A DNA stretch of 64,000 nt from Thermogemmatispora tikiterensis (GCF_003268475.1 NZ_MCIF01000002.1:2214259-2278258), one strand, 5' to 3'. Counted from the first letter of the stretch, positions 33,141-42,504 are shown. Notes: generated from the sequence alone by a model not told the origin. A program made the numbers and translations.

Positions 33141-35687
33141 TCAACCTGGCAAGGTTTCACCGGCGGGGCTGCCCTCACTGCTGCCGGCGGAGAGCGCCGC
33201 CTGCGGCGAAGCCGGAGCGGGCAATTGCTCCAGACGACTGCGCACCTGCAGTTCGAGAGCATTGTCGACCACCACCGCTTCGACCACATCGCCGGCATGG
33301 AAGCGACCCTGGAGCAGACCTTCAGCCAGCGGATCTTCGACCAGGCGCTGGATCGTGCGCCGCAGCGGGCGGGCGCCGTACTGCGGATCGAAGCCTTCCT
33401 TGATCAAGAAGTCCTTGGCAGGCTGCGGGACTACCAGCTCGATCTGCTGCTCCGTCAACTGATTGCGCACGCGATTGAGCAACAGATCGACGATCTGATA
33501 CATATCCTCGCGGCGGAGCGAGTGGAAGACGATGACCTCATCGATACGGTTCAGGAACTCGGGCTTGAAGGTATTCTTCAGCTCGCCGAGCACCTTATTC
33601 TTCATCTCCTCGTACTCGCTCTTATAAGCCTGCTCCTTATCCTTCGTCAGCTTGAAGCCGATCGACGCCTCGCGGTTCAGCAAGGTGGCGCCCACATTCG
33701 ACGTCATGATAATGATCGTATTGCGGAAGTCCACCGTGCGGCCCTTGGCATCAGTCAGCTTGCCATCCTCCAGGATCTGGAGGAGCATATTGAAGACATC
33801 GGGATGGGCCTTCTCGATCTCATCGAGCAAGATCACGCTATAGGACTTGCGGCGCACGGCCTCTGTCAGCTGGCCGCCCTCCTCATAGCCGACATAGCCC
33901 GGTGGAGCGCCGACCAGGCGAGCAGCAGCATGGCGCTCCATGAACTCTGACATGTCGATCTTGATCAGGGCGTCCTCGCTGCCAAACATGAACTCGGCAA
34001 GAGCGCGGGCCAGCTCGGTCTTCCCGACGCCAGTTGGGCCAAGGAAAATGAAGGAGCCGATGGGCCGCTTAGGATCTTTCAGCCCGGCGCGAGCGCGGCG
34101 GACAGCGCGCGCGATCTTCTCGATCGCCTCATCCTGAGCGATGACGCGCTTATGAAGGGCCTCCTCCATATGGAGCAGGCGCTGCGACTCCTCTTGAGCG
34201 ATACGCATGACCGGGATGCCGGTCCACATCGAGACAATCTGAGCGATCTCTTCCTCGCCAACAACGGGGCGATCGCTCCCTCGCTCTTTCTGCCAGCCGG
34301 CCTCCAGCTTAGCAATACGCTCGCGCAGTTTCACCTCGCGGTCGCGCAGCTCGGCAGCCAGTTCGTAATCCTGCTGCTGGATTGCGGCCTCTTTCTCGCG
34401 GAGCACCGCCTCCAGGCCCTTCTTGGCCTCTTTCAGGTTCAGCGGGGCCAGCGAATGCTGCATGCGGACACGGCTGGCGGCCTCATCGATCAGGTCGATG
34501 GCCTTATCGGGCATGAAGCGATCCGTGATATAGCGGCTGGCCATCTCCGTTGCCGCCTTGAGCGCCTCATCGGTGATGGTCAAGCGGTGATGGGCCTCGT
34601 AGCGCTCGCGGATACCCTTGAGGATCTCGATCGTCTCCTCAATGGTTGGCTCGCGCACGATGACCTCCTGGAAACGGCGCTGCAGGGCGGCGTCGCGCTC
34701 GATATACTTGCGGTACTCATCGAGCGTTGTCGCGCCGATACACTGGATCTCGCCGCGAGCCAGAGCCGGCTTCAGAATATTGGCCGCATCGACCGCGCCC
34801 TCCGCGGCGCCGGCGCCGACCAGCGTGTGGACCTCATCGATGAAGATGATGCAGTCGCGACTATTGCGGATCTCCTCGATGATCTTCTTCAGGCGCTCTT
34901 CGAACTCGCCACGGTACTTGGTGCCTGCCACCAGGGAGCCGACATCCAGCGTGAGCAGACGTTTGCCCGCGATGGTCTCGGGGACCTCGCCGGCGACGAT
35001 GCGCTGCGCCAGGCCCTCAACGATTGCCGACTTACCGACACCAGGTTCACCGATGAGCGCAGGATTATTCTTGGTACGACGCGACAGGATCTGAATGACC
35101 CGTTCGATCTCCTGATGGCGTCCAATAATAGGATCAAGCTTACCGGCGCGGGCATCGGCGGTCAGATCAACGCCCATCGCGTCGATAGTCGGCGTCTTGG
35201 AGTGCTTGGCATCGCGCTCATGGGGCGAGCCGGACTGGCTGAGCACCTGGATCGTTTGCGTGCGCACCTTCTCCAGGTTGACACCCAGGCTTTCCAGGAC
35301 ACCGGCGGCGATTCCCTCACCCTCGCGCACCAGGCCAAGCAGAAGGTGTTCGGTGCCGATGTAATGATGGTTCAGGCGGCGCGCCTCGTCCACCGCCAGC
35401 TCGATGACCTTCTTGGCCCGGGGGGTCAGGCCAATCTCCCCAAGCACGATGCGGTCACCGCGCCCGATGATGAACTCAACGGCGCTGCGCACCTTGTGCA
35501 GCTCGACACCCAGATTCGCCAGAACCTTGGCGGCCACACCTTCGCCCTCGCGTACGAGGCCCAAAAGGAGGTGCTCTGTCCCGATGTAATTATGCTGGAA
35601 GCGCTGGGCTTCCTCCTGGGCGAGGCTCAGGACCTTCCTGGCTCGCTCGGTGAATTTATCAAATCTATCTCTATCCCTGTCGTTCAC
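33141..35687 (-). CDS. clpC: ATP-dependent Clp protease ATPase subunit ClpC
   Basis: 848 residues. ClpC unfolds substrates and feeds them to ClpP. Two N-terminal ClpN repeats (each with [17 protein letters not shown]) precede ATPase D1 ([22 protein letters not shown]) and D2 ([27 protein letters not shown]). A UVR-type coiled segment ([17 protein letters not shown]) lies between. The C-terminal part ends in a Ser/Pro/Ala tail. Family length and motifs are normal. The start is a GTG (35687) with a G-rich ribosome site; the sequence [18 protein letters not shown] is typical. No ctsR, mcsA or mcsB gene lies upstream, unlike Bacillus, and no CtsR box was found. Confidence 0.97.
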   Translation of the reverse strand: MNDRDRDRFDKFTERARKVLSLAQEEAQRFQHNYIGTEHLLLGLVREGEGVAAKVLANLGVELHKVRSAVEFIIGRGDRIVLGEIGLTPRAKKVIELAVDEARRLNHHYIGTEHLLLGLVREGEGIAAGVLESLGVNLEKVRTQTIQVLSQSGSPHERDAKHSKTPTIDAMGVDLTADARAGKLDPIIGRHQEIERVIQILSRRTKNNPALIGEPGVGKSAIVEGLAQRIVAGEVPETIAGKRLLTLDVGSLVAGTKYRGEFEERLKKIIEEIRNSRDCIIFIDEVHTLVGAGAAEGAVDAANILKPALARGEIQCIGATTLDEYRKYIERDAALQRRFQEVIVREPTIEETIEILKGIRERYEAHHRLTITDEALKAATEMASRYITDRFMPDKAIDLIDEAASRVRMQHSLAPLNLKEAKKGLEAVLREKEAAIQQQDYELAAELRDREVKLRERIAKLEAGWQKERGSDRPVVGEEEIAQIVSMWTGIPVMRIAQEESQRLLHMEEALHKRVIAQDEAIEKIARAVRRARAGLKDPKRPIGSFIFLGPTGVGKTELARALAEFMFGSEDALIKIDMSEFMERHAAARLVGAPPGYVGYEEGGQLTEAVRRKSYSVILLDEIEKAHPDVFNMLLQILEDGKLTDAKGRTVDFRNTIIIMTSNVGATLLNREASIGFKLTKDKEQAYKSEYEEMKNKVLGELKNTFKPEFLNRIDEVIVFHSLRREDMYQIVDLLLNRVRNQLTEQQIELVVPQPAKDFLIKEGFDPQYGARPLRRTIQRLVEDPLAEGLLQGRFHAGDVVEAVVVDNALELQVRSRLEQLPAPASPQAALSAGSSEGSPAGETLPG

Positions 35688-35762
35688 CTGTTTGTCACCC
35701 CCCTTTCAGTGGCAGAGGGTGGAACCGAGCCCTCTGTGTCGCTCAGGTAAACTTGGTAATTC

Positions 35763-35792
35763 ATCATACAACACCCTTCTTTGCAGCGTCAA
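35763..35792 (-). promoter_or_regulatory. Promoter of clpC
   Basis: On the minus strand TTGACG (35787-35792) and TATGAT (35763-35768) are 18 bp apart. Transcription would start near 35756, about 70 nt before the GTG. The rest of the 569-bp gap up to 36256 shows no gene. Confidence 0.65.
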
Positions 35793-36256
35793 GCAAGAAC
35801 GACCTGGGGCATTGCCGTCATCCATGGATCACTCCTCTACACGCTGAAACAAGCGACCCCCTCACTGCTCCACTCTCGCCTGTCGCAGCAAGGAGGTCGA
35901 ATCAGCTCAGCTGTTCAGGTGCGCATGCACGCTCTAGCGTCCGGCGCGGGCGCCATCGCTCAACCCGCTGGTAGCACAGGCGTCCCTTCAGCTAGAACGA
36001 GTGACTGCCAGCCATTGAAGACTGGTTTTTTGTCTGGCCTGTCCAGAAGCGTGTCAGTACGTGTTCGGGCCTTCGCGCTTCTGCCTCATAGTCGGGAGCG
36101 CAGCGCGCTGGCTGAGCCAGGTCTACAAGGTCTACAGCCCAGGACCACAGCACAGGCTCAGTCGCCAGCCGCTTTCCCTCCCACCCCTCGGGGGCTGTGG
36201 TACGGGCTGCGATCCTGCACCGCGCTCTGCCGCGCTACGCAAGGCAACAGTGCCTA

Positions 36257-37861
36257 CTAGCTGCCAGAACCCTCCGTTTCCTCGGTTGTCAGATTCTTAT
36301 TGCGTTGGCGGGCAGCGGCCCGGAAAGCCTCAGCCATCGCAGTGATCTCGCCATCATCGCCCAGCGGCAGATGGTCCAACAAGGACGGTTCGCCTTTCTC
36401 AGCGCGCTCGCGGCGTTCGCCACGCCCTTCTCGCTCACCCTTCTCGCCACGTTCACGGCGTTCACCACGTCCCTCATGCTGGTGCTGCCCACTTTCCTGA
36501 CGTCTGGCCGCCTCTTCAAGGGACAGCTTCATTTTATCATCTGTGGCCCCCTTGGTGGTAGCCTCAAGCGAACCGCTGCCAGGAGCCGCCTGGCTCTGAC
36601 TCTGGCCTTGGCTCTGGCTCTGGCTCTGAGTCTTGGCGCTGTCCGGTTCTTCCACCTGACGCAGGCTCAGGCCGAGACGACGACGCTCAGGATCGATGCG
36701 CAGGATGCGCAGCTGGAGCTGCTGGCCCTCGTGCAGGCTGGTTTTGGGGTCCATACCGGGGGGCAACTCCGAAAGATGAATGAGGCCCTCGATACCGTCT
36801 TCGATACGCGCAAAAGCCCCAAAAGGCGCAATCTTGGTGATCGTGCCCGTCACGAGCTGGCCAGGCGTGTAGCGCTGCTCGACGGTTGTCCAGGGATCAA
36901 CCTCGGCTTTCTTGATGGAGAGCGCGATCTTCTTCTTCTCTTTGTCGACACTGAGGACCTGGACCTCGACTTCCTGGCCAACGTGCAGCACCTCGCTGGG
37001 ATGATTGACACGGCTCCAGGCTAGCTGGCTGATATGGACAAGGCCATCGGCCCCGCCGAGGTCAACAAAGGCCCCAAAGTTCGCGAGGTTGCTCACCACG
37101 CCCTTGCGAATCTCACCTGGCTTCAGCTCATCCAGCAGCTCCTCACGCCGCCGCTGCCGCCACTCCTGCACCGCCTGGCGCTCAGAGAGGATCAGCCGAT
37201 TGCGGGCGCGGTTAATCTCGATAATCTTGAGCTGCAGCTCCTTGTCCTTCATACTGGCCAGCTTGGCCGCCGTCTCCTGACTCTCACCCCCCGCAGCCAC
37301 CTCTTCGCGCTTCAGGCTCTGGATTTGCGAGATCGGCACGAAGCCACGGATGCCATTGACATCGACGATCAGGCCGCCCTTGTTGTAATCGATGACGCGC
37401 GCCTTGATCAGCTCGTTGTTGCGATACTGCTCCTCAACCAGACGCCACTGGCGCTCGGCGTTGGCTTTCCTCAGCGAGAGCACAGCATGGCCGTCCGGTG
37501 TCTCCGGCTGCACGACATAGACAAGGACCTTGTCGTGCACTTTCAACTCGCTCAGCGAGCCATAGCCACTGGCCGGCAGCTCCTTTGTTGAGAGCACGCC
37601 CTCTGATTTGAGGCCGATATCGACCAGGATCTCATCCTGGTCGATGCGCACGATTTCCCCTTCGACAACATCGCCACGTTTGAGGCTGGTGGGATTATTG
37701 GCTGAGGCCAGAAGGGCCTCCATGTTCAGGTCTTCTGATTCTTCCGGGTTCCCGGTTCTGCTGGTTTCAGGCTCTCTTGCTTCAGACATGGTCTGTACCT
37801 GCCCGCTTTGAGTTTTTTCCGCTGGCGGTGTCGAAAGGTCGCCGTGCTGTTGTGCTTGCAT
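36257..37861 (-). CDS. rpsA: S1 RNA-binding domain protein (ribosomal protein S1-like)
   Basis: 534 residues with four S1 domains at about 57-125 (GDVVEGEIVRIDQDEILVDIG), 145-215 (KARVIDYNKGGLIVDVNGIRG), 245-315 (KGVVSNLANFGAFVDLGGADG) and 330-400 (TGTITKIAPFGAFARIEDGIEG). Four domains is the usual count in Gram-positive S1-like proteins, against six in E. coli. The last ~120 residues are disordered: a Gln/Ser run (SQSQSQGQSQSQ) and an Arg/Glu/Gly run (RGERRERGEKGEREGRGE). Those tails would bind RNA non-specifically. Its 365-nt leader and an SD hairpin suggest control at translation. Symbol given by family only. Confidence 0.85.
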   Translation of the reverse strand: MQAQQHGDLSTPPAEKTQSGQVQTMSEAREPETSRTGNPEESEDLNMEALLASANNPTSLKRGDVVEGEIVRIDQDEILVDIGLKSEGVLSTKELPASGYGSLSELKVHDKVLVYVVQPETPDGHAVLSLRKANAERQWRLVEEQYRNNELIKARVIDYNKGGLIVDVNGIRGFVPISQIQSLKREEVAAGGESQETAAKLASMKDKELQLKIIEINRARNRLILSERQAVQEWRQRRREELLDELKPGEIRKGVVSNLANFGAFVDLGGADGLVHISQLAWSRVNHPSEVLHVGQEVEVQVLSVDKEKKKIALSIKKAEVDPWTTVEQRYTPGQLVTGTITKIAPFGAFARIEDGIEGLIHLSELPPGMDPKTSLHEGQQLQLRILRIDPERRRLGLSLRQVEEPDSAKTQSQSQSQGQSQSQAAPGSGSLEATTKGATDDKMKLSLEEAARRQESGQHQHEGRGERRERGEKGEREGRGERRERAEKGEPSLLDHLPLGDDGEITAMAEAFRAAARQRNKNLTTEETEGSGS

Positions 37862-37876
37862 GGGTAAAATACCCCC
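37862..37876 (-). promoter_or_regulatory. Hairpin covering the ribosome site of the S1 gene
   Basis: GGGTA (37862-37866) and TACCC (37870-37874) flank AAA, directly next to the ATG. On the mRNA this pairs the GGGGG part of the ribosome site with bases adjoining the start codon. Such a stem would limit initiation unless opened. Confidence 0.45.
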
Positions 37877-38092
37877 TTCGATCCACGGTTTTTTTGCCTT
37901 GCCCCTCGAGCGCCCTCTGATCCTGTCTAACGTATGTCGTACGTAGATCGCCCGCTTCCTTGGTCCGTTATCACTTCTGCCAGGGGTAACGACAGGAACG
38001 TCATCTTGAGATCGGGGGGATGCGTCTCGGACAACTGGCTATCGGAGGAGGCTGCTCAGGCTGCGATGGCTGCTGCTTGTCGCTGTACTTCC

Positions 38093-38120
38093 TACTATGA
38101 GACGACGATTCTCCATAGTA
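38093..38120 (-). other. Stem-loop in the S1 gene leader
   Basis: TACTATGAGA (38093-38102) and TCTCCATAGTA (38110-38120) form ten pairs with one bulged base and a 7-nt loop. It lies mid-way in the 365-nt leader. No known ncRNA or riboswitch consensus was recognised in the leader. Confidence 0.45.
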
Positions 38121-38232
38121 CACCCGTTCGTGCTAGAGAGTAGTTCTACGAAACGATGCCCGCAGACAGGTCATAAGGTATATATGGGCACAATGAAAGC
38201 CTTGTGTAAGCATACCCCCACTCGATGCTCTA

Positions 38233-38261
38233 ATTATACCAAAAGCCGCCTGTGAATGCAA
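38233..38261 (-). promoter_or_regulatory. Strong promoter of the S1 gene
   Basis: On the minus strand TTGCAT (38256-38261) and TATAAT (38233-38238) are 17 bp apart, with TGG just before TATAAT (extended -10). A second, weaker -10 (TACAAT with TGA, complement of 38313-38318) lies about 80 bp further up. The main transcript would start near 38226, giving a leader of about 365 nt. Confidence 0.7.
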
Positions 38262-38363
38262 GGCAAAAGCTAGCTTTTCGGCGGACCTCCCCGCTGTTTT
38301 TTTGTTTACCACATTGTATCATACCCACGCAAGTTCAACCAGCCCCTTTTTGCGGCGTGAATG

Positions 38364-38379
38364 TGGTAGAATAGGCACA
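38364..38379 (+). promoter_or_regulatory. Extended -10 promoter placed for a leaderless transcript
   Basis: TAGAAT (38367-38372), preceded by TGG, lies exactly 6 bp before the ATG of the Nudix gene. The predicted start of transcription coincides with the A of the ATG (38379). No Shine-Dalgarno is present. Confidence 0.5.
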
Positions 38380-38996
38380 TGAATATGTCCAGCATCAACG
38401 AGGTGGTGACCACTCTGCGCTCCCGCCTGGCCCCTCCCGACCAGGCGCTGTCAACAGCACCACCTCCCGAAATCGCTTCTCGCCCTCTACGGCGCGCCGC
38501 TGTGCTCTTACCACTCTTCGAGGCCGAGGGCCTGCCTTGCCTGCTGCTGATCCGCCGCGCCCCTACACTGCGCACTCATAGCGGCGAGATCGCTTTTCCT
38601 GGTGGCTCGGTCGATCCCCAGGACCGCGATCCAGTCATGACAGCCCTGCGCGAGGCCCAGGAGGAGATCGGCCTCCCCCCCGAGCGCTCTGAGGTGCTCG
38701 GTTTGCTCTCCCCCTCCTTTACATTGGTGACGAATTTCTGGATCACTCCCGTGGTGGCTTTCTTGCCCGCCGGCCCCGGCCCCCTTACCCCCCAGGCCTC
38801 CGAGGTCGCTGAGGTCATCCGCGCTCCTCTCCCCGCCCTGGCCGATCCCCGCATCTTCCATAGCGAGGTCTGGGATACTTCTGGCCTGCGCCGCGTCGTC
38901 TATTTCTATGACTACGGCCCTTATCGCATCTGGGGCGCAACCGCCAGAATTTTGCACCAATTGCTCTCTATACTGGAAGAGTCAACAGCCCAATAG
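38379..38996 (+). CDS. Nudix hydrolase, CoA pyrophosphatase type
   Basis: 205 residues. It would split coenzyme A (or its oxidised or acyl forms) to 4'-phosphopantetheine and 3',5'-ADP. The Nudix box is FPGGSVDPQDRD...ALREAQEEIGL (about 67-92), with the REAxEE core intact. The upstream LLLIRRAPTLRTHSGEIAFPGG fits the UPF0035 signature of the CoA subfamily, and RRVVYFYDYGPYRIWGATARI the C-terminal part. Other Nudix substrates are possible. The start is set by the leaderless promoter. It diverges from the S1 gene. Confidence 0.9.
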   Translation: MNMSSINEVVTTLRSRLAPPDQALSTAPPPEIASRPLRRAAVLLPLFEAEGLPCLLLIRRAPTLRTHSGEIAFPGGSVDPQDRDPVMTALREAQEEIGLPPERSEVLGLLSPSFTLVTNFWITPVVAFLPAGPGPLTPQASEVAEVIRAPLPALADPRIFHSEVWDTSGLRRVVYFYDYGPYRIWGATARILHQLLSILEESTAQ

Positions 38997-39052
38997 TCAT
39001 GGTCTCCTTGATTCTTCCCCTCGCCCGGCTACAATGAACAATAGCTACTGCG

Positions 39053-39559
39053 TTGGTAGTGCTGTTCTGTAGCGCGTCTCTTGTAGGTTCTGTTGTTCGT
39101 TGTGTGAGTTGTGGGTCTGGCTCTCAGTTGCCCCTGGTGGAGATTGCTGTGAGACTGCCAACTTCCGATGCCCACTCTGCGCAGCTCCGACTCGCTCAGG
39201 CGGACCGGGCGGTGCTCCCCCACTCGTCGCCTGCCTCGTCCCCCGCTTCCGCTGCATACCCCCCCCTCGCTTTGCCTGTGACCCCTCCCCCTTCTCCCCC
39301 CGCTTCGGAGCCGCTGCAGTCCGGTCTGGGAAGAAGCAGCTCCCCTATCCTTCCTTCTGGGGATTTGACCACTGGGGGCTTGAAGACGCTGGCTACGCGG
39401 CGCGATTTGCCCCTGCGCGCTGAGTGGCAGGCTCCTGCCGCCGCGCCCGCTCCTCCCCCAGCGGCCCACGTTCCTCTCTTTCCTCTGCTGGTGTTGTGTT
39501 GCGTCCTGGTTATGCTGCTGAGTGGAGGGCTGCTGCTGCTACTGATCCTTGAACCTTGA
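39053..39559 (+). CDS. Pro/Ala-rich protein with C-terminal membrane helix
   Basis: 168 residues as drawn, start uncertain. The body is rich in Ser, Pro, Ala (SSPASSPASAAYPPLALPVTPPPSPP). It ends in a hydrophobic helix (VPLFPLLVLCCVLVMLLSGGLLLLLILEP) like a tail-anchored protein. Near the start CVSCGSG could be a zinc-ribbon half. In the next frame (39100-39423) CPLC and CCET also resemble a zinc ribbon, so a frameshift between an N-terminal zinc ribbon and the Pro-rich body is possible. No ribosome site is clear. Single-gene unit after the Nudix gene. Confidence 0.4.
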   Translation: MVVLFCSASLVGSVVRCVSCGSGSQLPLVEIAVRLPTSDAHSAQLRLAQADRAVLPHSSPASSPASAAYPPLALPVTPPPSPPASEPLQSGLGRSSSPILPSGDLTTGGLKTLATRRDLPLRAEWQAPAAAPAPPPAAHVPLFPLLVLCCVLVMLLSGGLLLLLILEP

Positions 39560-39859
39560 GACACCCGGCCCTTTCCCACTGCGGATAGCGGCTGGCTTCG
39601 ATGACCCCTGGCATCATGCCGGACTCCATCAGGTCGCCGTTGCACTGGGCTGAGGCTGATCGCATTGGCCATGTCCGCCAGTCGGCCAGGGCATTCTCTT
39701 GATGCCCATTCCCCAATGCGACTGCGGGTCAGGCAGAACCTGTCTCTGTACTCCTGGCCGCTTCGCCGGCTAACCGGCTGCGAGACAAGGCCCGCGGGGT
39801 GAGAGCTGGATGCTGGTCGGTCAGCTCCCGCCCCAGCAAATCCGCGCGCTGCCTGGCTC
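39560..39859. other. Gene-free stretch, possible transposase remnant
   Basis: Read leftward, 39510-39716 could encode a diverged end of a TnpB-like protein (PGVIEASRYPQWERAGC). The match is by memory of IS605-type tails only and is not firm. No inverted or direct repeats bound it. Confidence 0.2.
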
Positions 39860-40831
39860 TCACCCAGACTGCTGAGCCTGGTCGGTGATCGCCGGAACAC
39901 CGTGGAGCCCTTTGGCCTGAAGCACGGCTTTGACAATGGCTCGCGCCAGAGTGCTGGCTGCCGCGGCTCCTATGAGGCTGACCTGCGCTGCCGTGGCCGC
40001 AGGATCAGGGGGTGTTGTTGTCTCTGGGCCCAGAGCCAGGGCGAAGACAGTGTCACCGTCGAACATGGTGTGCGCCGGCTGAATGGCCTGCGCCAGTCCA
40101 TTGTGGGCCATTTGCGCTATTTTGTTGACGCTCGCTTTGCTGAGGGTAGCGCTGGTAGCGACGATGGCAATGGTGGTGTTGCTGAAGGGATGTGGCCCCT
40201 GTCTTTGAGTTGTTCCAGCATCCGGCGCCGGCGCCCCAGCAATGATAGCTCCGCTCCGTGGGTCGATGATGTTGCCAACAGCATTGACGACGACTAAGGC
40301 CCCGACGACGGTCCCGTCGGGAAGCTGCGTGCTGGCTGAGCCAAGCCCACCTTTGATAGCGTGCTGGCTCCCGGCAAACTTGGCAACGGTGGCTCCGGTT
40401 CCAGCACCTACGCTTCCTTGCTCAATGGGCCCACCGCTGGCCCGCTCACAGGCACGGTAGCCGGCTGCGGCATCGGGCCGAATCTGCGATGAGCCAAGTC
40501 CGAGGTCGAAGATGGCGGCTGCTGGTACGATCGGCACGCGCGCGACACCAGTCTCAAAGCCCTGGCCACGCTCTTCAAGATAGCGCATGACCCCCGCGGC
40601 GGCCTCCAATCCGAAGGCGCTCCCCCCGGTAAGCAGAATGGCGTTGACGCGCTCGACAAGGTAGAGGGGACGCAGAAGATCAGTTTCGCGCGTCGCTGGA
40701 GCTCCGCCACGTACGTCTACCCCGCCTACTGCGGGCAAGTCGCAGAGTAGAACTGTGCACCCGGTCCCTGCCTCCAGGTTGGTGTCGTGTCCGACACGGA
40801 TGCCAGGAACATCGGTGATGTCGTCGTGCAT
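39860..40831 (-). CDS. P1-family (DmpA-like) peptidase
   Basis: 323 residues, related to the self-cleaving aminopeptidase DmpA and the BapA group (peptidase family S58). The opening TDVPGIRVGHDTNLEAGTGCTVLL is typical, as are GGAPATRETDLL, LLTGGSAFGLEAAAG, and GSVGAGTGATVAKF. The middle PDGTVVGALVVVNAVGN ends at the site where the precursor of this family cuts itself, before the nucleophile. The active residue is Thr or Ser here, not settled by eye. Start 40831 has GGGAGG about 8 nt before. It follows rpe by 210 bp and may be co-transcribed. Substrate: peptides or beta-amino-acid amides. Confidence 0.88.
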   Translation of the reverse strand: MHDDITDVPGIRVGHDTNLEAGTGCTVLLCDLPAVGGVDVRGGAPATRETDLLRPLYLVERVNAILLTGGSAFGLEAAAGVMRYLEERGQGFETGVARVPIVPAAAIFDLGLGSSQIRPDAAAGYRACERASGGPIEQGSVGAGTGATVAKFAGSQHAIKGGLGSASTQLPDGTVVGALVVVNAVGNIIDPRSGAIIAGAPAPDAGTTQRQGPHPFSNTTIAIVATSATLSKASVNKIAQMAHNGLAQAIQPAHTMFDGDTVFALALGPETTTPPDPAATAAQVSLIGAAAASTLARAIVKAVLQAKGLHGVPAITDQAQQSG

Positions 40832-41041
40832 GGTCGCTGCCTCCCGATGAATCTCCGGCGGTATTGGTGGCCTCGCCGGCAGGCCCAGCTGTTGCTCCAG
40901 CAGTTCTTTCTGGCGCCTGACCCCGCCCGCCCCGACCTAATCCGGGCGAAGCAGCGTCAGTCAGGGATCAAGGTGCTATGCTATCAGGCGGCGCTCGTCC
41001 GTCAGTTTCTCCGACAGTCTGGCTGGCGGCAACCGCAGGGG

Positions 41042-41758
41042 TCAGGTGAGGGCCAGGGCGCGCCGGAGTCGTTCGACGGCTGCGGCGACGCTCTCACGCC
41101 GGTTGTAGACGGCGCTGCCGGCGACGAGCAGGTTGGCACCCGCTCGTACGACGAGCGGGGCGGTGTGCTCGTTGATGCCACCATCGACCTCGAGGTCACA
41201 GTGAAGCTGGCGCTCGGTGAGCTGCTGCCTGAGACGGGCGATTTTGGGTAGCGTCTCGGGAATGAATTCCTGACCGCCGAAGCCAGGATTGACAGTCATG
41301 ATGAGGACCAGGTCAAGCAAGGAGAGGATGTCTTCCAGCAGCCAGATAGGCGAGGAAGGATTGAGAGCCACTCCTGCTTGTTTGCCAGCCTCTTTGATCT
41401 GTTGCACGATGCGGTGCAGGTGGGGACAGGTCTCCTGGTGGACAATGATGACGTCGGCCCCAGCCCGCGCGAAGGCTTCGATGTAGTGCTCAGGATTGGT
41501 GATCATGAGATGCGCTTCTAGCGGCAGGCTGGTGCTGCGTCGCACGGCCTCGACGATGAGGGGTCCCATTGTGATGTTGGGGACAAAGTGCCCATCCATG
41601 ACATCGATTTGGATGCGCTGCACGCCGGCCTCTTCGGCCTCGCGCACCTGCTCACCGAGGCGACTGAAGTCAGCGCTCAGAATAGAAGGCACGAGGCCAA
41701 TGGCCACTGGCGACTGTGGCGCCTGAGCTGCCCTCGCTATCGGTTGCTCGGCTGTCAT
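41042..41758 (-). CDS. rpe: Ribulose-phosphate 3-epimerase
   Basis: 238 residues of TIM-barrel type. It interconverts ribulose 5-phosphate and xylulose 5-phosphate in the non-oxidative pentose pathway. Signatures: VPSILSADFSRLGEQ, RIQIDVMDGHFVPN (metal His and Asp), HLMITNPEHYIEAFARAGAD, MTVNPGFGGQEFI, LEVDGGI. The metal ligands His, Asp, His, Asp are present. The ATG overlaps the pgl stop (ATGA at 41755-41758), so coupled to pgl. N-terminal 17 residues are a non-family lead (MTAEQPIARAAQAPQSP). Confidence 0.97.
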   Translation of the reverse strand: MTAEQPIARAAQAPQSPVAIGLVPSILSADFSRLGEQVREAEEAGVQRIQIDVMDGHFVPNITMGPLIVEAVRRSTSLPLEAHLMITNPEHYIEAFARAGADVIIVHQETCPHLHRIVQQIKEAGKQAGVALNPSSPIWLLEDILSLLDLVLIMTVNPGFGGQEFIPETLPKIARLRQQLTERQLHCDLEVDGGINEHTAPLVVRAGANLLVAGSAVYNRRESVAAAVERLRRALALT

Positions 41759-42504
41759 GCTGTGGACCTCCTCGGGAGAGCCGCGGCTGCGGCTGTGTCT
41801 AACAGCCAGGCGACCTCTCCGGCAGCGGCGTGGACAAGACGCGCAGGATAGTCATCGGGCGAGCCTTGGTCTTCGAGGACGGCCCGCACAGCTTCGGCTT
41901 TGTCACTACCGGTGACGAGGAAGAGGATGTGGCGCGCAGCCTGGAGAATGGGCGGGGTGAAGGTGAGCCGCTCGGGTGGAGGCTTGGGTACGCTGACGGG
42001 CAAGACCAGACGCTCGCGCTCGTGCAGAGCCGCTTGATGCGGGAAAAGAGAGGCGGTGTGGCCTTCTGGCCCCATGCCAAGCTGAATGAGATCAAAGACA
42101 GGGACCCCCGCTGTGCCAAAGACGCGCCGAAGCTCAGCGGCATAGCTCTCCGCCGCAGCCTGGCGATCGGCTTGCTCCGCTGGCATGCGGTGAATATTGG
42201 CCGCGGGAATGGGTAGCTTGCTCAGCATGACCTCGTAGGCCATGCGGTAGTTGCTTTCTGGATGGTCAGGCGGGACACAGCGCTCGTCGGACCAGAAGAT
42301 GTCAACGCGCGTCCAGTCTATTTGGCCACGGTAGGGATCGCTGGCTAACAGGCTGTAGAGTCTGCGAGGTGTGGAGCCTCCAGCCAGCGCCAGGGTGAAA
42401 CGCCCGTGGGTAACGATGGCTTCCTGAGCGAGGCGGATGACGAGACGGGCCGCCTCCTGACTGAGGCTCTCGCTATCAGGATAGATGGCAATCCGCTGTT
42501 GCAT
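41755..42504 (-). CDS. pgl: 6-phosphogluconolactonase
   Basis: 249 residues. It hydrolyses 6-phosphogluconolactone in the oxidative pentose pathway. FTLALAGGSTPRRLYSLL holds the phosphate-binding part; WSDERCVPPDHPESNY and LGMGPEGHTASLFP are family signatures. The start at 42504 (MQQRIAIYP) is chosen as the family begins here; 54 nt of open frame precede it. The ribosome site is weak (AGAGGA, 14 nt away). Between opcA and rpe in one direction; only 110 bp separates it from opcA. Confidence 0.95.
   Translation of the reverse strand: MQQRIAIYPDSESLSQEAARLVIRLAQEAIVTHGRFTLALAGGSTPRRLYSLLASDPYRGQIDWTRVDIFWSDERCVPPDHPESNYRMAYEVMLSKLPIPAANIHRMPAEQADRQAAAESYAAELRRVFGTAGVPVFDLIQLGMGPEGHTASLFPHQAALHERERLVLPVSVPKPPPERLTFTPPILQAARHILFLVTGSDKAEAVRAVLEDQGSPDDYPARLVHAAAGEVAWLLDTAAAAALPRRSTA

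Noticed and set aside
34152-35750. 532-residue rightward frame opposite clpC
   Set aside because: Mirror frame of a GC-rich gene; clpC is certain on the other strand.
37934-38143. 69-residue rightward frame in the S1 leader region
   Set aside because: No ribosome site and it lies in the structured leader of the opposite gene.
39510-39716. TnpB-like tail in the gap before the P1 peptidase
   Set aside because: Only a short resemblance from memory; no zinc-finger motif or element ends were found.
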